Below, piece by piece: positions 35,671 through 45,376 of a stretch of DNA of 64,000 nt. Position 1 is the first letter of the stretch. Every line of letters starts with the position of its first letter. The position numbers were made by a program, and so were the translations under genes. Below the pieces are notes generated by a model. It ran no database searches and was not told the DNA's origin. It saw nothing but the letters and a program-made list of their open reading frames with translations. This stretch comes from Chryseobacterium sp. CY350 (lineage in GTDB: Bacteria > Bacteroidota > Bacteroidia > Flavobacteriales > Weeksellaceae): contig NZ_CP116034.1 in the NCBI RefSeq assembly GCF_027945075.1, forward strand, positions 1,922,001 through 1,986,000, read 5' to 3'.

Positions 35671-36882
35671 TTATCTCACAGGCGTTCTAAATTCGCCATA
35701 CCCCAATAAGCCATCATAGTTTCTGCCAAAGGGTTTGTAGTACAAAAATGCCTGATATAAGTTTTCTGTCTGCCAAAAATTCCCGTTGATTTCGCCAAAA
35801 TTTAAAGAACCGTTAGTTTCTTTTGTTGCCAGAATATAATTGTAGAAACCTTGTTTCAGAAAAATTTTCGCAACATATTTTTTCTGTTCTGCATCGTAAA
35901 TCATCTGTGATTCTTTGGTCGCCTTAAAATCATTAAAACCTCCGAGAATGTACAATTCTTTTTCCATAGGATCGGAGTCTAATGAGAAATGAACCCATGC
36001 GTAATCTGCTTCTCTTTCTGCATTTCTTTCTAAGCCTAAATCATTTCTCCGGTAATAAAATGCTCCGTTTACATCCGGCTGGTACTGATAATTAAGCGGA
36101 TACGCCCACACCGGATGGAGATAAGTATGATTAATCCCATCTTTCAAACCTGTTTCATACACCATATCCGCAGGCATATTCATGTTTTTATTATCAAAAT
36201 AATAGAATTCGTTATTCCCTGGAAACACAATACTCATTTGCTGAAACAAAATCTGACTTCCCAGCGTAGAACTTGGCCTCAGATTGGAAATCCTCATATT
36301 CGGATTGTTATTTTGCATTACATTCAGCGTCATAGAATTTACATTTGACGAAAGATCTCCACCTTTTGATGTCACCTGCACTTCTACTCGTTGGTTTACA
36401 TTTGGATTTCTCGCATCTGAAATCCTGGAAATATTTAATGCTAAATTTGCCTGATCTTCAACCAGCGAAAATCTTTTGGTGAAAAGCGGTTGATCAGCAG
36501 AATCTTTGTAAACGATGATTTCAAAATTTCCAGATATTTTTGGTCTGATCTTATCGTTTGGAAAATTCAGTTTATAATGCGTGTAAGACTGTATCGTATT
36601 GAAAGAATATTCAAACTGATCCAGCAGCGCATTCATGCTTCCGTTGGCAATTTCTGTAAAGAAAAGATTGTCATCCTGCCAGTTTCTGTCGTAATGTTTG
36701 ATCGTATATCTATAAACATTACTTGAATTTGTAAGATCATCAAAACTCAAAATCAGCTGCTGATTCATAGTGATGACCGGCGTTTCGTCATTTGTCTGAG
36801 GATTAAATAACTGCACACTTTGAATGTTCTGCCCGAAAGCCAGAGAACCTAAACTAAATAAAAATATCTGCAACGTTTTCAT
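35671..36882 (-). CDS. Type IX secretion system plug protein (DUF5103)
   Basis: This 403-residue exported protein has a signal peptide (ending AFGQ). The family DUF5103 was identified as the Plug protein that closes the SprA translocon from the periplasmic side in F. johnsoniae. Recognisable stretches are IKHYDRNWQDDNLFFTE, YSFNTIQSYTHYKLNFPND, YFDNKNMNMPAD and LFYYKPFGRNYDGLLGYGEF. It is unlinked to other T9SS genes here, but two T9SS cargo proteins are encoded nearby. It is monocistronic and divergent from the MBL hydrolase. Confidence 0.9.
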   Translation of the reverse strand: MKTLQIFLFSLGSLAFGQNIQSVQLFNPQTNDETPVITMNQQLILSFDDLTNSSNVYRYTIKHYDRNWQDDNLFFTEIANGSMNALLDQFEYSFNTIQSYTHYKLNFPNDKIRPKISGNFEIIVYKDSADQPLFTKRFSLVEDQANLALNISRISDARNPNVNQRVEVQVTSKGGDLSSNVNSMTLNVMQNNNPNMRISNLRPSSTLGSQILFQQMSIVFPGNNEFYYFDNKNMNMPADMVYETGLKDGINHTYLHPVWAYPLNYQYQPDVNGAFYYRRNDLGLERNAEREADYAWVHFSLDSDPMEKELYILGGFNDFKATKESQMIYDAEQKKYVAKIFLKQGFYNYILATKETNGSLNFGEINGNFWQTENLYQAFLYYKPFGRNYDGLLGYGEFRTPVR

Positions 36883-36916
36883 TATGACGAAGATAACGAA
36901 TCTCTAAAGAATATTG

Positions 36917-36924
36917 TATTTTTG
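36917..36924 (+). promoter_or_regulatory. -7 promoter element of MBL hydrolase gene
   Basis: TATTTTTG matches TANNTTTG, 19 bases before the ATG at 36944. Confidence 0.5.
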
Positions 36925-36943
36925 ATAAAAAAATATTCAGAAT

Positions 36944-37582
36944 ATGTTTCAAATACAAGCTTTCGTGTGCAACTTTGCGAGTGAAAATACTTATGTTCTT
37001 TTTAACGAAAATAAAAATGCCTGGCTGATTGATCCGGGAAATATGAATGAGCAGGAAACCAAAGCGATCGAAAGTTTCATCACAGAAAACAAACTGAACA
37101 TTGAAAAAATTATTTTAACGCATGCTCATATAGATCATGTTTTGGGTTTACAATGGGCATTCGACACGTATAAAGTTCCTGTGACGATGCACGAAGATGA
37201 TAAGGAGGTTTTGGATATGTTCCAGATCAGCGGAATGAGATTCGGATTTGAACTCGACCACATCAATGTCGATTTAGAGTATGTAAATGAAGGAGACGAA
37301 CTGGATTTTGACGGAGAAAAATTCAAGATTTATCATGTTCCGGGGCATTCTCCGGGAAGTGTTGTTTATCATCATGAAAATCAGAAATTTATTATTTCCG
37401 GAGATGTTCTGTTTGAAGGAAGCATCGGAAGAACAGATCTTTACAAAGGAAATTACGAACAGCTTATCGAAGGAATTAAAACTAAACTTTTTATTTTAGA
37501 TGAAGAAACCAAGGTTTTTTCAGGACACGGAAATCCTACAAAAATTGGTTTTGAGAAGCAATACAATCCGTTTTTCAAATAA
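36944..37582 (+). CDS. MBL-fold metallohydrolase (glyoxalase II-like)
   Basis: This 212-residue protein has the binuclear-zinc signature THAHIDHVLG, then YHVPGHSPGSVVYH (third His), FIISGDVLFEGSIGRTDL (bridging Asp) and VFSGHGNPTKIGFEK (last His). It is the short YcbL-type form without the C-terminal glutathione-binding domain of true glyoxalase II, so hydrolysis of a thioester is plausible but the substrate is unknown. It is cytoplasmic. It is monocistronic with its own -7 element. Confidence 0.92.
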   Translation: MFQIQAFVCNFASENTYVLFNENKNAWLIDPGNMNEQETKAIESFITENKLNIEKIILTHAHIDHVLGLQWAFDTYKVPVTMHEDDKEVLDMFQISGMRFGFELDHINVDLEYVNEGDELDFDGEKFKIYHVPGHSPGSVVYHHENQKFIISGDVLFEGSIGRTDLYKGNYEQLIEGIKTKLFILDEETKVFSGHGNPTKIGFEKQYNPFFK

Positions 37583-37640
37583 AATTTATTTATTTTTAAG
37601 AGAAATAAATTTTTAAGTTTCGGTAAAATATACAAGCGAA

Positions 37641-37664
37641 AACCGTCAGAAAAATCTGACGGTT
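37641..37664. terminator. Terminator between MBL hydrolase and TonB receptor gene
   Basis: Perfect 10-base stem AACCGTCAGA / TCTGACGGTT with a 4-base loop between convergent genes. Confidence 0.78.
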
Positions 37665-37687
37665 TATCAATTTATTAAAAACTAACT

Positions 37688-40123
37688 TTAGAAATCTAAC
37701 GTAATTGAAGCTCTCGCTGCAGCACCCATGATTGGTCTTGCCATAATTGTTGAATTTCCTGCAGACTGTACTGATGGTGATCTTGGATCTCCTTCTGTAA
37801 TACCGATCGTATTAAACACATTTGTAGCATCAACAGCAAAACGTATTTTTCCTAACTGATAAGACATTCCCGCTCCCACTTCACTGAATGAAGGTAAAGT
37901 ATCCTGATTGGTCTGATCTTGGAAACGTTTTCCGTAATAATTTAAGCTCACATACGTTCTCCATTCTTTTGTAATATTTACAGCAGGAGAAATATTGAAG
38001 TACAGTTTCGGCATTCTTCTTACTGTGTTGTCTTCCAAAGTACTGTTTCCTGCAAGTCCTGTATATTTAGGATCCTGAATTGTTCCATTGAAGTTTAATT
38101 CAACTAAATTGTTGAAAAAACGTGCAAAACCTTCAATCTCAACACCCATATTTTTGGTATCGGCAAATGTATTTTCTGAACTTCCGTCTGAGAAAACATC
38201 TGTAAATGATAAGTTTTTAAGTGTAGAATAAAAAGGAATTACTCCGATATCAAAATTACGAGTGTAATATTTGTAACCTACTTCTACCTGATTTGTAGTA
38301 ACCGCTTTCAGTGGCTGATCAGGATTTGTTGTCGTGAAATAATTGTAATACGCTTCCTCGTTTGGAGATCTGAAACCATGAGAGAAACGACCGTAAACTG
38401 CATTGTTAGAATTAATCTTATAATTCGCAGCTAAAGTGTAAGAAATTTTATCGATGTCGTATTTCCAGTAAGAATATTGATTGCCCAAAACACTCATGTT
38501 ATCATCTGCCGTTGTGGTAAGAAAACTGTGAGTACCGTCAGTCGTCAAACCCGAATTATTAAGGTTTCCGCTTGTTGTATTTACAGAATATCCTTTGTAG
38601 AAATCTCTGCTGTAACGGATTCCCGCATTAAGGTTTAAATTATCTGTTACATTTAAATCTAAATTTGCATACAGATCATTCAGACTACCCTGAACCTGAG
38701 AATCTCTCTGTAAAAACGATAAAGCCGTAACACCATTGTATGTTTTAGAATACCCTGTTGAAGTTGGTAATAAAGAGTTGTCTACAAGATTCAGCAATTC
38801 CGGTTTATCGGTCGCCGTTGTAAGAATATTGCTCCAGTTCCAGTTTTGTTGCGATTTCCAATTAGATTTATAGAAACCTGCGGTAACATTTCCTTTATCA
38901 AATTTATAATTAAACTGTAAATCGTTGACGAAGTTATTCATCTTTTTATCAATTGCCCAAAAACCTAATTCCTGAACAAACTGAGGATTTACATTTTGCG
39001 CGTTACTTACCAGAGAATATTGGAAAGTGTTGCCAGTGATTCCTTTTTTCTTGGCAAAATCTGCCGCAGAAGTTGGTCCGCCTGCAGGGAAAATTCCGGT
39101 ATAGCTCAGATCAATATTCGTGTATCTTGTTTTGTTTAAAACGGTAATGTTATTTCCAAGATCATATTTAAATTCTGCTCCTACTACATCAACTTTTGGA
39201 TGAATTCCGTCTTCCAGATTTCTGCTGAAAAATCCTCCTCCAGCTTGTGGAATGTTAAGCTGACTGATATTTCTGTAGCTGTACGTACCGTAATTGGCAT
39301 CGAACCCCGAAAATTCTGAAATATCATTCCCGTTTCTTACCAATGGAATTGGCAAATAGAATGTATTTCTATCGTCCAGTTTCTTGTAGTAAACTTTAGC
39401 ATATCCTTTATCGAAGACATATTTCAGATTCATCCTGATTTGTCCACCCTGATTGGCTTTGAAATCAGTTTTTCTGATACCGTCATCCGTTCTGTAAAAA
39501 CCTCCTACGTTGAAGAATAATTTATCCTGAATTAATGCGCCGCCAAGGTTCACATCAGTACGCATCAAACCATAAGTACTGGTTTCTAATTTTGCCGTTC
39601 CTTTAAAGTCGTTTGTTCCTTCTTTAGAAATAAAGTTGATTAAACCTCCAGGCGAATTGGTTGCAAAAATAGAACCCGATCCTCCTCTTAAAGCTTCTAA
39701 TCTTCCCGTTGTATTATCTACTCTGAAAAAATTATCTGCATTGGCAAATTGCAGTGCGCCGTCTTCAAAAACCGGTAAACCATCTTCCTGAACCTGAGTA
39801 AATTCGTATGCCCCCGCAGAAGGAATTCCTCTTGCGAAAAGGTTGTTACCTACTTCACCACCAGAAGTTTCGACAGCAAAACCGGGAACTCTCTGCAATA
39901 ATGCAGCAGCGCTTATCGGGTTTTGTTTCTGAATTTCTTTTGCTGTAAAAGTTGAAATTGCGGTACTTGATTCAATTTTTGTTTTCGGTCGGGAATTCCC
40001 TGTAATAACTACCTGATCGATGGATGCTGTTCTGGTAGAATCCTGAACAGTTTCCTGCGCGTAGGTGTTGTTAAAGTAGAATGTTGCAATACCTGTAAGC
40101 AACAGAATAGATTTTTTTTTCAT
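37688..40123 (-). CDS. TonB-dependent receptor, probably for trehalose or related sugar
   Basis: This 811-residue outer-membrane receptor has a signal peptide (ending NTYAQ), a plug domain (about 35-165) with DQVVITGNSRPKTKIESSTA, RVPGFAVET and LRGGSGSIFATNSPGGLINF, and a 22-strand barrel ending ARASITLDF with the C-terminal Phe. It has no CarboxypepD-like N-domain and no SusD partner, so it resembles FecA-type receptors. It is the last gene of MFS-trehalase-receptor (gaps 2 and 23 bases), so trehalose or a trehalose-containing oligosaccharide is the inferred ligand; a siderophore cannot be excluded on sequence alone. Confidence 0.9.
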   Translation of the reverse strand: MKKKSILLLTGIATFYFNNTYAQETVQDSTRTASIDQVVITGNSRPKTKIESSTAISTFTAKEIQKQNPISAAALLQRVPGFAVETSGGEVGNNLFARGIPSAGAYEFTQVQEDGLPVFEDGALQFANADNFFRVDNTTGRLEALRGGSGSIFATNSPGGLINFISKEGTNDFKGTAKLETSTYGLMRTDVNLGGALIQDKLFFNVGGFYRTDDGIRKTDFKANQGGQIRMNLKYVFDKGYAKVYYKKLDDRNTFYLPIPLVRNGNDISEFSGFDANYGTYSYRNISQLNIPQAGGGFFSRNLEDGIHPKVDVVGAEFKYDLGNNITVLNKTRYTNIDLSYTGIFPAGGPTSAADFAKKKGITGNTFQYSLVSNAQNVNPQFVQELGFWAIDKKMNNFVNDLQFNYKFDKGNVTAGFYKSNWKSQQNWNWSNILTTATDKPELLNLVDNSLLPTSTGYSKTYNGVTALSFLQRDSQVQGSLNDLYANLDLNVTDNLNLNAGIRYSRDFYKGYSVNTTSGNLNNSGLTTDGTHSFLTTTADDNMSVLGNQYSYWKYDIDKISYTLAANYKINSNNAVYGRFSHGFRSPNEEAYYNYFTTTNPDQPLKAVTTNQVEVGYKYYTRNFDIGVIPFYSTLKNLSFTDVFSDGSSENTFADTKNMGVEIEGFARFFNNLVELNFNGTIQDPKYTGLAGNSTLEDNTVRRMPKLYFNISPAVNITKEWRTYVSLNYYGKRFQDQTNQDTLPSFSEVGAGMSYQLGKIRFAVDATNVFNTIGITEGDPRSPSVQSAGNSTIMARPIMGAAARASITLDF

Positions 40124-40146
40124 AGCTTTTTGATTTTTATTATATG

Positions 40147-41628
40147 TTAGTTTTGTTTTAATTTTAAATAGACACCGTTGGTCCAGCCAAAACCGTCCTG
40201 ATTGGGATATTCTCCTCCACCAGCGATGTTTTCTGTGTCCAGAGCGTTATATTTTTCCATAAGTTTTCCAGTGTTATTGTAGACTCTTTCTACATTTGAG
40301 CACCAGTTATTTTTAATTTTATTCGCCAGATCATCAAATCCATAATTTTTTGATGAAACAAATCCTAACCATTGATAAGGAGCCCATGCATTTGGAAGAT
40401 CCCATTGCTGTCCAGAATTTTTGGTCGTAGTAACCAATCCTCCCTGATAAAGAAATTTATCTTCAATGGTTTCTATCACCGCTTTTGCCTGTCCTAAATT
40501 TGCCAACTTTAAAAACACAGGATAAAGCGTTGCTATGCTTTCTGATGAGGTTTGCATGTGATTTTTTATATGATAATCTCTATAGATTTTCCCATCTGCA
40601 TCCCAAAAATATTGATCGATTGCCTTTTTCCTGTTTTCAGCTCGCTGAGTATAATATTCCTTTTTTTCTGAAAGATTTTTGAGCTCGGCAGCCTGAGCTA
40701 AAGTTTTTTCTAAATGCCACAAAAGACAGTTAAGATCTACCTGAGCAATATCTAAAGTTTCAATGGACTGAATTGTATTTCCATCGGCAAACCATCGGCT
40801 TGAAAAATCCCAGCCAGATTCGCAGGCAGCTCTTACATTTCGGTAAAACTCGCTTCCTAAAGCTTTTTCAGCATCTTCAATATCAATTAAATAACTTTCA
40901 GGACGAGGTGTATTTTCTTCATCACAATATCTGTTTAGAATTGCTCCTTCCTGAGTTTTAACAACCCTTTTAAAGGCAGAATCATTTTCCAAGCCTTCTT
41001 CGCCATCCATCCAAAACTTATATTCCTTTTCAAGACTTTCGTAATACTTAATGTAGATTTCTCCATCATTTGTGCTTTCAAAGAGCAAATCAAGCATTAG
41101 CGAAAAGTAGGGTGGTTGTGAGCGGCTCAGAAAATGCGTTCGGCTTGCATTAGGAACAAATCCGAATTTCTGAATTAGATATGAGCAATTTTCAACGATG
41201 TTTTCCATCATTCCAAATCTTTTGGAAACTTGCAATCCCAACATTACGTAATAACTGTCCCAATAAAAAAATTCATTAAATCTTCCTCCGGGAACAATAT
41301 ATGGTTTCGGGAGTTTCAGAAGTGTTCCTTTTTCATCGGTAGCGGTTCTAGTTAATTCGTCCCACAGTTTCTCAATATGGTGATCAATTGGTAACTGATC
41401 TGCTCTTTCAATGGTAATTTTAGTTCCCAAAAAATCGAAATTTGAAACAACAAAAGATTTCAGATTAAAACCTGCAGCATTTTTTTCTTTTTCATATTTT
41501 TCATTGATTTCCGAAACAGGAAATAAAGGAACGGCATCTGTCATTGTTTTCTGATCTTCAAAGATTTTTGATCTTTGGACATCATCAAACAGAGACTCAA
41601 TATCTTTTATATATAGTTGAGGACTCAT
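40147..41628 (-). CDS. Trehalase (GH37 family)
   Basis: Trehalase hydrolyses trehalose to two glucose. The 493-residue protein carries the family signatures PGGRFNEFFYWDSYY (about 113-127) and QWDLPNAWAPYQWLGF (about 407-422; the usual G of QWDxPxGWAP is A here), plus FGFVPNASRTHFLSRSQPPY and the C-terminal ENIAGGGEYPNQDGFGWTNG. There is no signal peptide, so it is probably cytoplasmic, like E. coli TreF, and would act on trehalose brought in by the adjacent MFS protein. It is the middle gene of a three-gene operon. Confidence 0.94.
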   Translation of the reverse strand: MSPQLYIKDIESLFDDVQRSKIFEDQKTMTDAVPLFPVSEINEKYEKEKNAAGFNLKSFVVSNFDFLGTKITIERADQLPIDHHIEKLWDELTRTATDEKGTLLKLPKPYIVPGGRFNEFFYWDSYYVMLGLQVSKRFGMMENIVENCSYLIQKFGFVPNASRTHFLSRSQPPYFSLMLDLLFESTNDGEIYIKYYESLEKEYKFWMDGEEGLENDSAFKRVVKTQEGAILNRYCDEENTPRPESYLIDIEDAEKALGSEFYRNVRAACESGWDFSSRWFADGNTIQSIETLDIAQVDLNCLLWHLEKTLAQAAELKNLSEKKEYYTQRAENRKKAIDQYFWDADGKIYRDYHIKNHMQTSSESIATLYPVFLKLANLGQAKAVIETIEDKFLYQGGLVTTTKNSGQQWDLPNAWAPYQWLGFVSSKNYGFDDLANKIKNNWCSNVERVYNNTGKLMEKYNALDTENIAGGGEYPNQDGFGWTNGVYLKLKQN

Positions 41629-41630
41629 AT

Positions 41631-42860
41631 TTATTTTTTAGGATTTATTTTTAATTTATTCATGATTATTGCCGAAACTATAAGCAAAGTCAAAGGAATC
41701 AAAGACAGATAAAAAGCCTGTTGTCCGCTAAATTCCTGAAATACAAAACCTGTAATAATTGACCCTATTGTTCCGCCGATTGCAGAGAAAACCACTATTA
41801 ATCCTGCCATTGCGCTATGTAAGTATTTAGGAATTGAAGCCAGAATCACAGAATTGATACTTGGATAAATGGGCGCCAACAAACCTCCCATCAAAGGAAA
41901 TAAATAAACAACCAGCGGCGCATTCAGCCAGTTTGTATTGGTTCCGATGACAACATTGTGCGTTAATGGTAAAACCAGTAAAATACTTATCGCAAAACCA
42001 ACAACACAGAAAGAAACAACATAGATCCAACTGATTTTTTTTGAGAAAAAGCCCGATAAAAATCTTCCTAAAGCAAATGCTCCCGCCAAAACCGCGCCCG
42101 CCTGAATGCTCATAGAAGTCGGAACTTTCAAAATTTCTTTATAGAAAGTCGGCGTCCAGGTCTGGAAACTTTGTTCGACCAAAACAAATAGGAAAGCACA
42201 CAGTAAAAAAAACAAAACTTTTTTATAACTGAATAAACTGATGCTGTTTTTAAGATCTCCAAGCAAGCTTGTCTGTTCGCTTTTAGCTTCATTTTCATTC
42301 AATTTGGAAAAGAAAAGAAACAGAAAAGACAGAACCGAAAGACCTCCCAAAACCCAGTATGCATTTAACCAATATGTAGATTTAGGATTATTATCATCCA
42401 TAAAAAGACTGAAAAGTACGTTTCCCATCAAAACTCCGATCATGAAAAAACCCTCAAGAAATCCCATAAAACTGGAATGCTCTTTATCGGTTTCTGTCAC
42501 CAAACCGATCGATGTAAAAACTGAAATTTTAATTAAAGCGAAAGAAATCCCGACGATAGCAAATAACAATTTGAAAAACCAAAACTCATTGGCAAAAGGC
42601 ATTACAAAACACATGCAGCTTACCAAAAAAAGTGCGATAAGCATTGAGTTTTTGATTCCTATTTTTGGTAAAAAAGATGCCAGTAAAAATGAGCATATTG
42701 CGATCGGAAGATCTTTAAAACCTTCCAAAATACTAGCCTGAGATTTTGAGATTCCGAAGTTTTGCTGCATCTGCAAAATCACTGTACCAACAGAATTGAG
42801 CAGAATGGCAAAGACGAAATAATTTAAAAACAAAGCTGCCTTTATATTGAAATTTTTCAT
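41631..42860 (-). CDS. MFS transporter, putative trehalose/sugar permease
   Basis: This 409-residue inner-membrane protein has about 12 hydrophobic segments of the major facilitator type. It opens FNIKAALFLNYFVFAILLNS and has an MFS-like loop near KFGI-type residues (SFLPKIGIKNSML). It precedes the trehalase gene by 2 bases, so import of trehalose is the most likely role. It starts 123 bases from the divergent AraC regulator. Substrate assignment is from context only. Confidence 0.9.
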   Translation of the reverse strand: MKNFNIKAALFLNYFVFAILLNSVGTVILQMQQNFGISKSQASILEGFKDLPIAICSFLLASFLPKIGIKNSMLIALFLVSCMCFVMPFANEFWFFKLLFAIVGISFALIKISVFTSIGLVTETDKEHSSFMGFLEGFFMIGVLMGNVLFSLFMDDNNPKSTYWLNAYWVLGGLSVLSFLFLFFSKLNENEAKSEQTSLLGDLKNSISLFSYKKVLFFLLCAFLFVLVEQSFQTWTPTFYKEILKVPTSMSIQAGAVLAGAFALGRFLSGFFSKKISWIYVVSFCVVGFAISILLVLPLTHNVVIGTNTNWLNAPLVVYLFPLMGGLLAPIYPSINSVILASIPKYLHSAMAGLIVVFSAIGGTIGSIITGFVFQEFSGQQAFYLSLIPLTLLIVSAIIMNKLKINPKK

Positions 42861-42899
42861 GGAGTTAATTTCTTGGTGGCTAAGATAGAAGCATTTTAC

Positions 42900-42909
42900 T
42901 TAACGTTAA
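42900..42909. promoter_or_regulatory. Palindrome in trehalose-locus divergent promoter region
   Basis: TTAACGTTAA, a perfect 10-base palindrome between the MFS and AraC starts. It could be an operator for the adjacent AraC regulator; being short and AT-rich it may also be chance. Confidence 0.25.
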
Positions 42910-42983
42910 TTTAACATAGTAAATCAATATTTGAACTATATTAATATAATTAGTATTTTCAGAGCTTAAATATCATTAATTAA

Positions 42984-43889
42984 ATGAAAGTAACTTTTGA
43001 AAGAGTAATTACCGATGAGAAGAGTTCTTTTCGCACAATTCACAATACGGCACCAATTTCAGAATTCAAATGGGAGTATCATTATCATCCGGAAATTGAA
43101 CTCGTCTGCGTTGTTTCGGGGAGCGGAACCCGTCACGTAGGTTATCATAAAAGCAATTACACAAATGGAGATTTGGTATTAATTGGTTCAAATATTCCGC
43201 ATTCGGGTTTTGGTTTAAACTCTATTGATCCGCATGAAGAAATCGTTTTGCAGTTTAACGAAAATATTTTGCAGTTTCCGGAGCAGGAATCTGAAGCAAG
43301 GTCAATCAAAAGTCTTTTGGAATTATCAAAATTCGGAATACTTTATAGTACAGAAATAAAGACAAAACTACTTCCAAAGCTAAAACAAATGTTGAAATCT
43401 GAAGGTTACAAGCGGTATCTTTTGCTGCTGGAAATCCTTTTTGAGCTTTCAAAATGTGAAAAATATGAGCTTCTCAATCAGGAAATCATGCCTTACACCA
43501 TCATCGCAAAAAATAAGACAAGATTACAAAATATTTTCACATATGTAGAACACAATTATGATAAATATATTGATATTGAAGATGTTGCCAGATTAGCAAA
43601 TCTCACTTTACCGGCATTTTGTAATTTTTTTAAAAAGGCGACGCAGATTACTTTTACTGAATTTGTAAATCGCTACAGGATCAATAAAGCCTGTCTTCTA
43701 ATGACGCAGGATAAAACGATTTCCGAATGCAGCTACAGTTGTGGCTTTAATAATGTAACTTATTTCAACAGAATGTTTAAAAAATACACAGAAAAAACAC
43801 CTTCTGAGTTCATTAAAAACTACTCTCACAATAAAGTAAATGTTGAATTAAAAGTTGAAGCTAATATTAAAGCTACATTTTTAGAATAA
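42984..43889 (+). CDS. AraC-family transcriptional regulator
   Basis: This 301-residue protein has an N-terminal cupin-like sugar-sensing domain (about 20-110, WEYHYHPEIELVCVVSGSGT) and a C-terminal double helix-turn-helix (about 185-285). The second HTH shows the AraC signature CSYSCGFNNVTYFNRMFKKY followed by TPSEF. It is divergent from the MFS-trehalase-receptor operon and most likely controls it in response to trehalose or a derivative. It ends at a terminator shared with the convergent thioredoxin gene. Confidence 0.92.
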   Translation: MKVTFERVITDEKSSFRTIHNTAPISEFKWEYHYHPEIELVCVVSGSGTRHVGYHKSNYTNGDLVLIGSNIPHSGFGLNSIDPHEEIVLQFNENILQFPEQESEARSIKSLLELSKFGILYSTEIKTKLLPKLKQMLKSEGYKRYLLLLEILFELSKCEKYELLNQEIMPYTIIAKNKTRLQNIFTYVEHNYDKYIDIEDVARLANLTLPAFCNFFKKATQITFTEFVNRYRINKACLLMTQDKTISECSYSCGFNNVTYFNRMFKKYTEKTPSEFIKNYSHNKVNVELKVEANIKATFLE

Positions 43890-43892
43890 AAA

Positions 43893-43919
43893 AAGCTGTT
43901 CAAAAGAAGTGAACAGCTT
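43893..43919. terminator. Bidirectional terminator after AraC gene
   Basis: Perfect 9-base stem AAGCTGTTC / GAACAGCTT with a 9-base loop and an A-run upstream, between convergent genes. Confidence 0.78.
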
Positions 43920-43941
43920 ATCTATCTTTAAATAAATCAAA

Positions 43942-44496
43942 TTATTTCCATTTAATATTACAACCCATACTCGGACGTTGAATTTCTTCCTGTGGCTCAC
44001 CAATTAAAAGATTTTCGAAAGCAATAATTAAATCTTCACCAGTAACTTCTTTATGATTTCCCGGTCTAGAATCATCCATCTGACCTCTGTAGATAAGGTC
44101 TAGCTTGTCATCAAAGAAAAAGAAATCTGGAGTGCAGGCAGCATCATATGCTTTTGCAATTGCCTGACTTTCGTCATATAAATAAGGAAAATCGAAATTT
44201 CTCTCCATTTGGAACTCAATCATTTTCTCCGGAGAATCTGCCGGATATTTCTCAACATCATTAGAATTTATTGCGATAAATTCAATCCCGGCTTCATTAT
44301 AATCTTCATACAATTCTGTCAGTTTATCGATAACATGAAGTACAAACGGACAATGGTTGCATATAAAAATTACCAAAGTTCCTTTTTCACCTTTCAAATC
44401 ATCAAGTGACTGAATTTCATTTCCTGTAGAAGGATTCGGAAGTTCGAAAAATGGTGCTTTTGTACCTAATGCCAGCATATTTGAAGGTGTATTCAT
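43942..44496 (-). CDS. Thioredoxin-family (redoxin) protein
   Basis: This 184-residue AhpC/TSA-like redoxin opens LALGTKAPFFELPNP. The active-site region reads VIFICNHCPFV with Cys46 and Cys49 in a CxxC. It then has GIEFIAINSNDVEKYPADSP, FPYLYDESQAIAKAYDAACT and TPDFFFFD with the cis-Pro. There is no signal peptide, so it is cytoplasmic. A thiol-peroxidase or reductase role is likely from the family; the partner is unknown. Confidence 0.92.
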   Translation of the reverse strand: MNTPSNMLALGTKAPFFELPNPSTGNEIQSLDDLKGEKGTLVIFICNHCPFVLHVIDKLTELYEDYNEAGIEFIAINSNDVEKYPADSPEKMIEFQMERNFDFPYLYDESQAIAKAYDAACTPDFFFFDDKLDLIYRGQMDDSRPGNHKEVTGEDLIIAFENLLIGEPQEEIQRPSMGCNIKWK

Positions 44497-44722
44497 TTCT
44501 TTTTATTTAATTACAAAGATAAAGATTTCTTTTAGTAGTTGAGTAAATAATGAGATGATTGACACTGACTATGCAATCTATTAATTTATGCAATAATAAA
44601 AAAAATCATCTTTAAAGCTGCATTTTGTCGGGCTTTTGTTAATGATTCGACCTTACATTCTTAATTATGATTAAAATTTTAAAAAAAGATTTGGTTGGTA
44701 TGGTTAAATCTTTGTAGTTTTG

Positions 44723-44735
44723 CTAACACTGTTAG
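44723..44735. promoter_or_regulatory. TetR operator copy O1 upstream of tetR gene
   Basis: CTAACACTGTTAG, a near-perfect palindrome (CTAACA-C-TGTTAG). It lies 9 bases after an AATCTTTG -7-like element (44707-44714) and 12 bases before the TetR ATG. This fits autorepression. Related copies occur at 45364, 45490 and 45611. Confidence 0.65.
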
Positions 44736-44747
44736 TAAAATAAAATC

Positions 44748-45344
44748 ATGGGTTTACATGAACGTCGCCAAAGAGAAAAAGAATCTATCCGAGCAAATAT
44801 TTTGCAGGCTGCATTCACTTTGGCTAAAACTGACGGTTGGGCTTCGCTTTCTATTCGTAAAATTGCAGATGCAATTGAATACAGCGCGCCTGTAGTTTAT
44901 GATCATTTCGAAAACAAAGAGGCGATTCTGTATGAAATCTCAATCAATGGTTTTCACTGTTTACAAATAGAATTACTAAAAGCTCAGAAAAAACACGAAA
45001 CTCCTGAAGATCAATTGACAGCAATTGTAGATGCTTACTGGAATTTCGCTTTTAAAAACAAAGAATATTACCAGTTGATGTTTGGTCTGGGAATGCAGTG
45101 CAGCGGAAAAGGTTTAATGAAAGAAGAGTTTTCATCTTTTCAGGATATGATTTACGACTGTACTTTTGAAATTATTAAGAAAAAAGGATCAAATCCCGAT
45201 AATGCATGTCACTCTTCTCACGCTTTGTTTTCTGCAGTTCATGGATTGATCTCAATTATGATGATGAGAAATGATGACATCCCTTCTACAATGAATAAAA
45301 CAACTTTGGACGAAACAGTTTCGGCTTTTATTAAATCTTTGTAA
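44748..45344 (+). CDS. TetR/AcrR-family repressor of the RND efflux operon
   Basis: This 198-residue regulator has an N-terminal TetR HTH (about 12-60): IRANILQAAFTLAKTDGWAS, LSIRKIADAIEYSAPVVYDH and FENKEAIL. The rest is a ligand-binding helical domain (FAFKNKEYYQLMFGLGMQC). It lies upstream of, and on the same strand as, a three-gene RND efflux operon. Its own promoter and the operon leader contain copies of one palindrome (YTAACACYGTTAR), so it very likely represses both. The inducer is unknown. Confidence 0.93.
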   Translation: MGLHERRQREKESIRANILQAAFTLAKTDGWASLSIRKIADAIEYSAPVVYDHFENKEAILYEISINGFHCLQIELLKAQKKHETPEDQLTAIVDAYWNFAFKNKEYYQLMFGLGMQCSGKGLMKEEFSSFQDMIYDCTFEIIKKKGSNPDNACHSSHALFSAVHGLISIMMMRNDDIPSTMNKTTLDETVSAFIKSL

Positions 45345-45363
45345 ATTTTTTTTAAACCAAAAA

Positions 45364-45376
45364 TTAACACCGTTAG
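45364..45376. promoter_or_regulatory. TetR operator copy O2
   Basis: TTAACACCGTTAG, matching YTAACACYGTTAR, 20 bases after the tetR stop and 309 before the adaptor gene. Confidence 0.6.
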
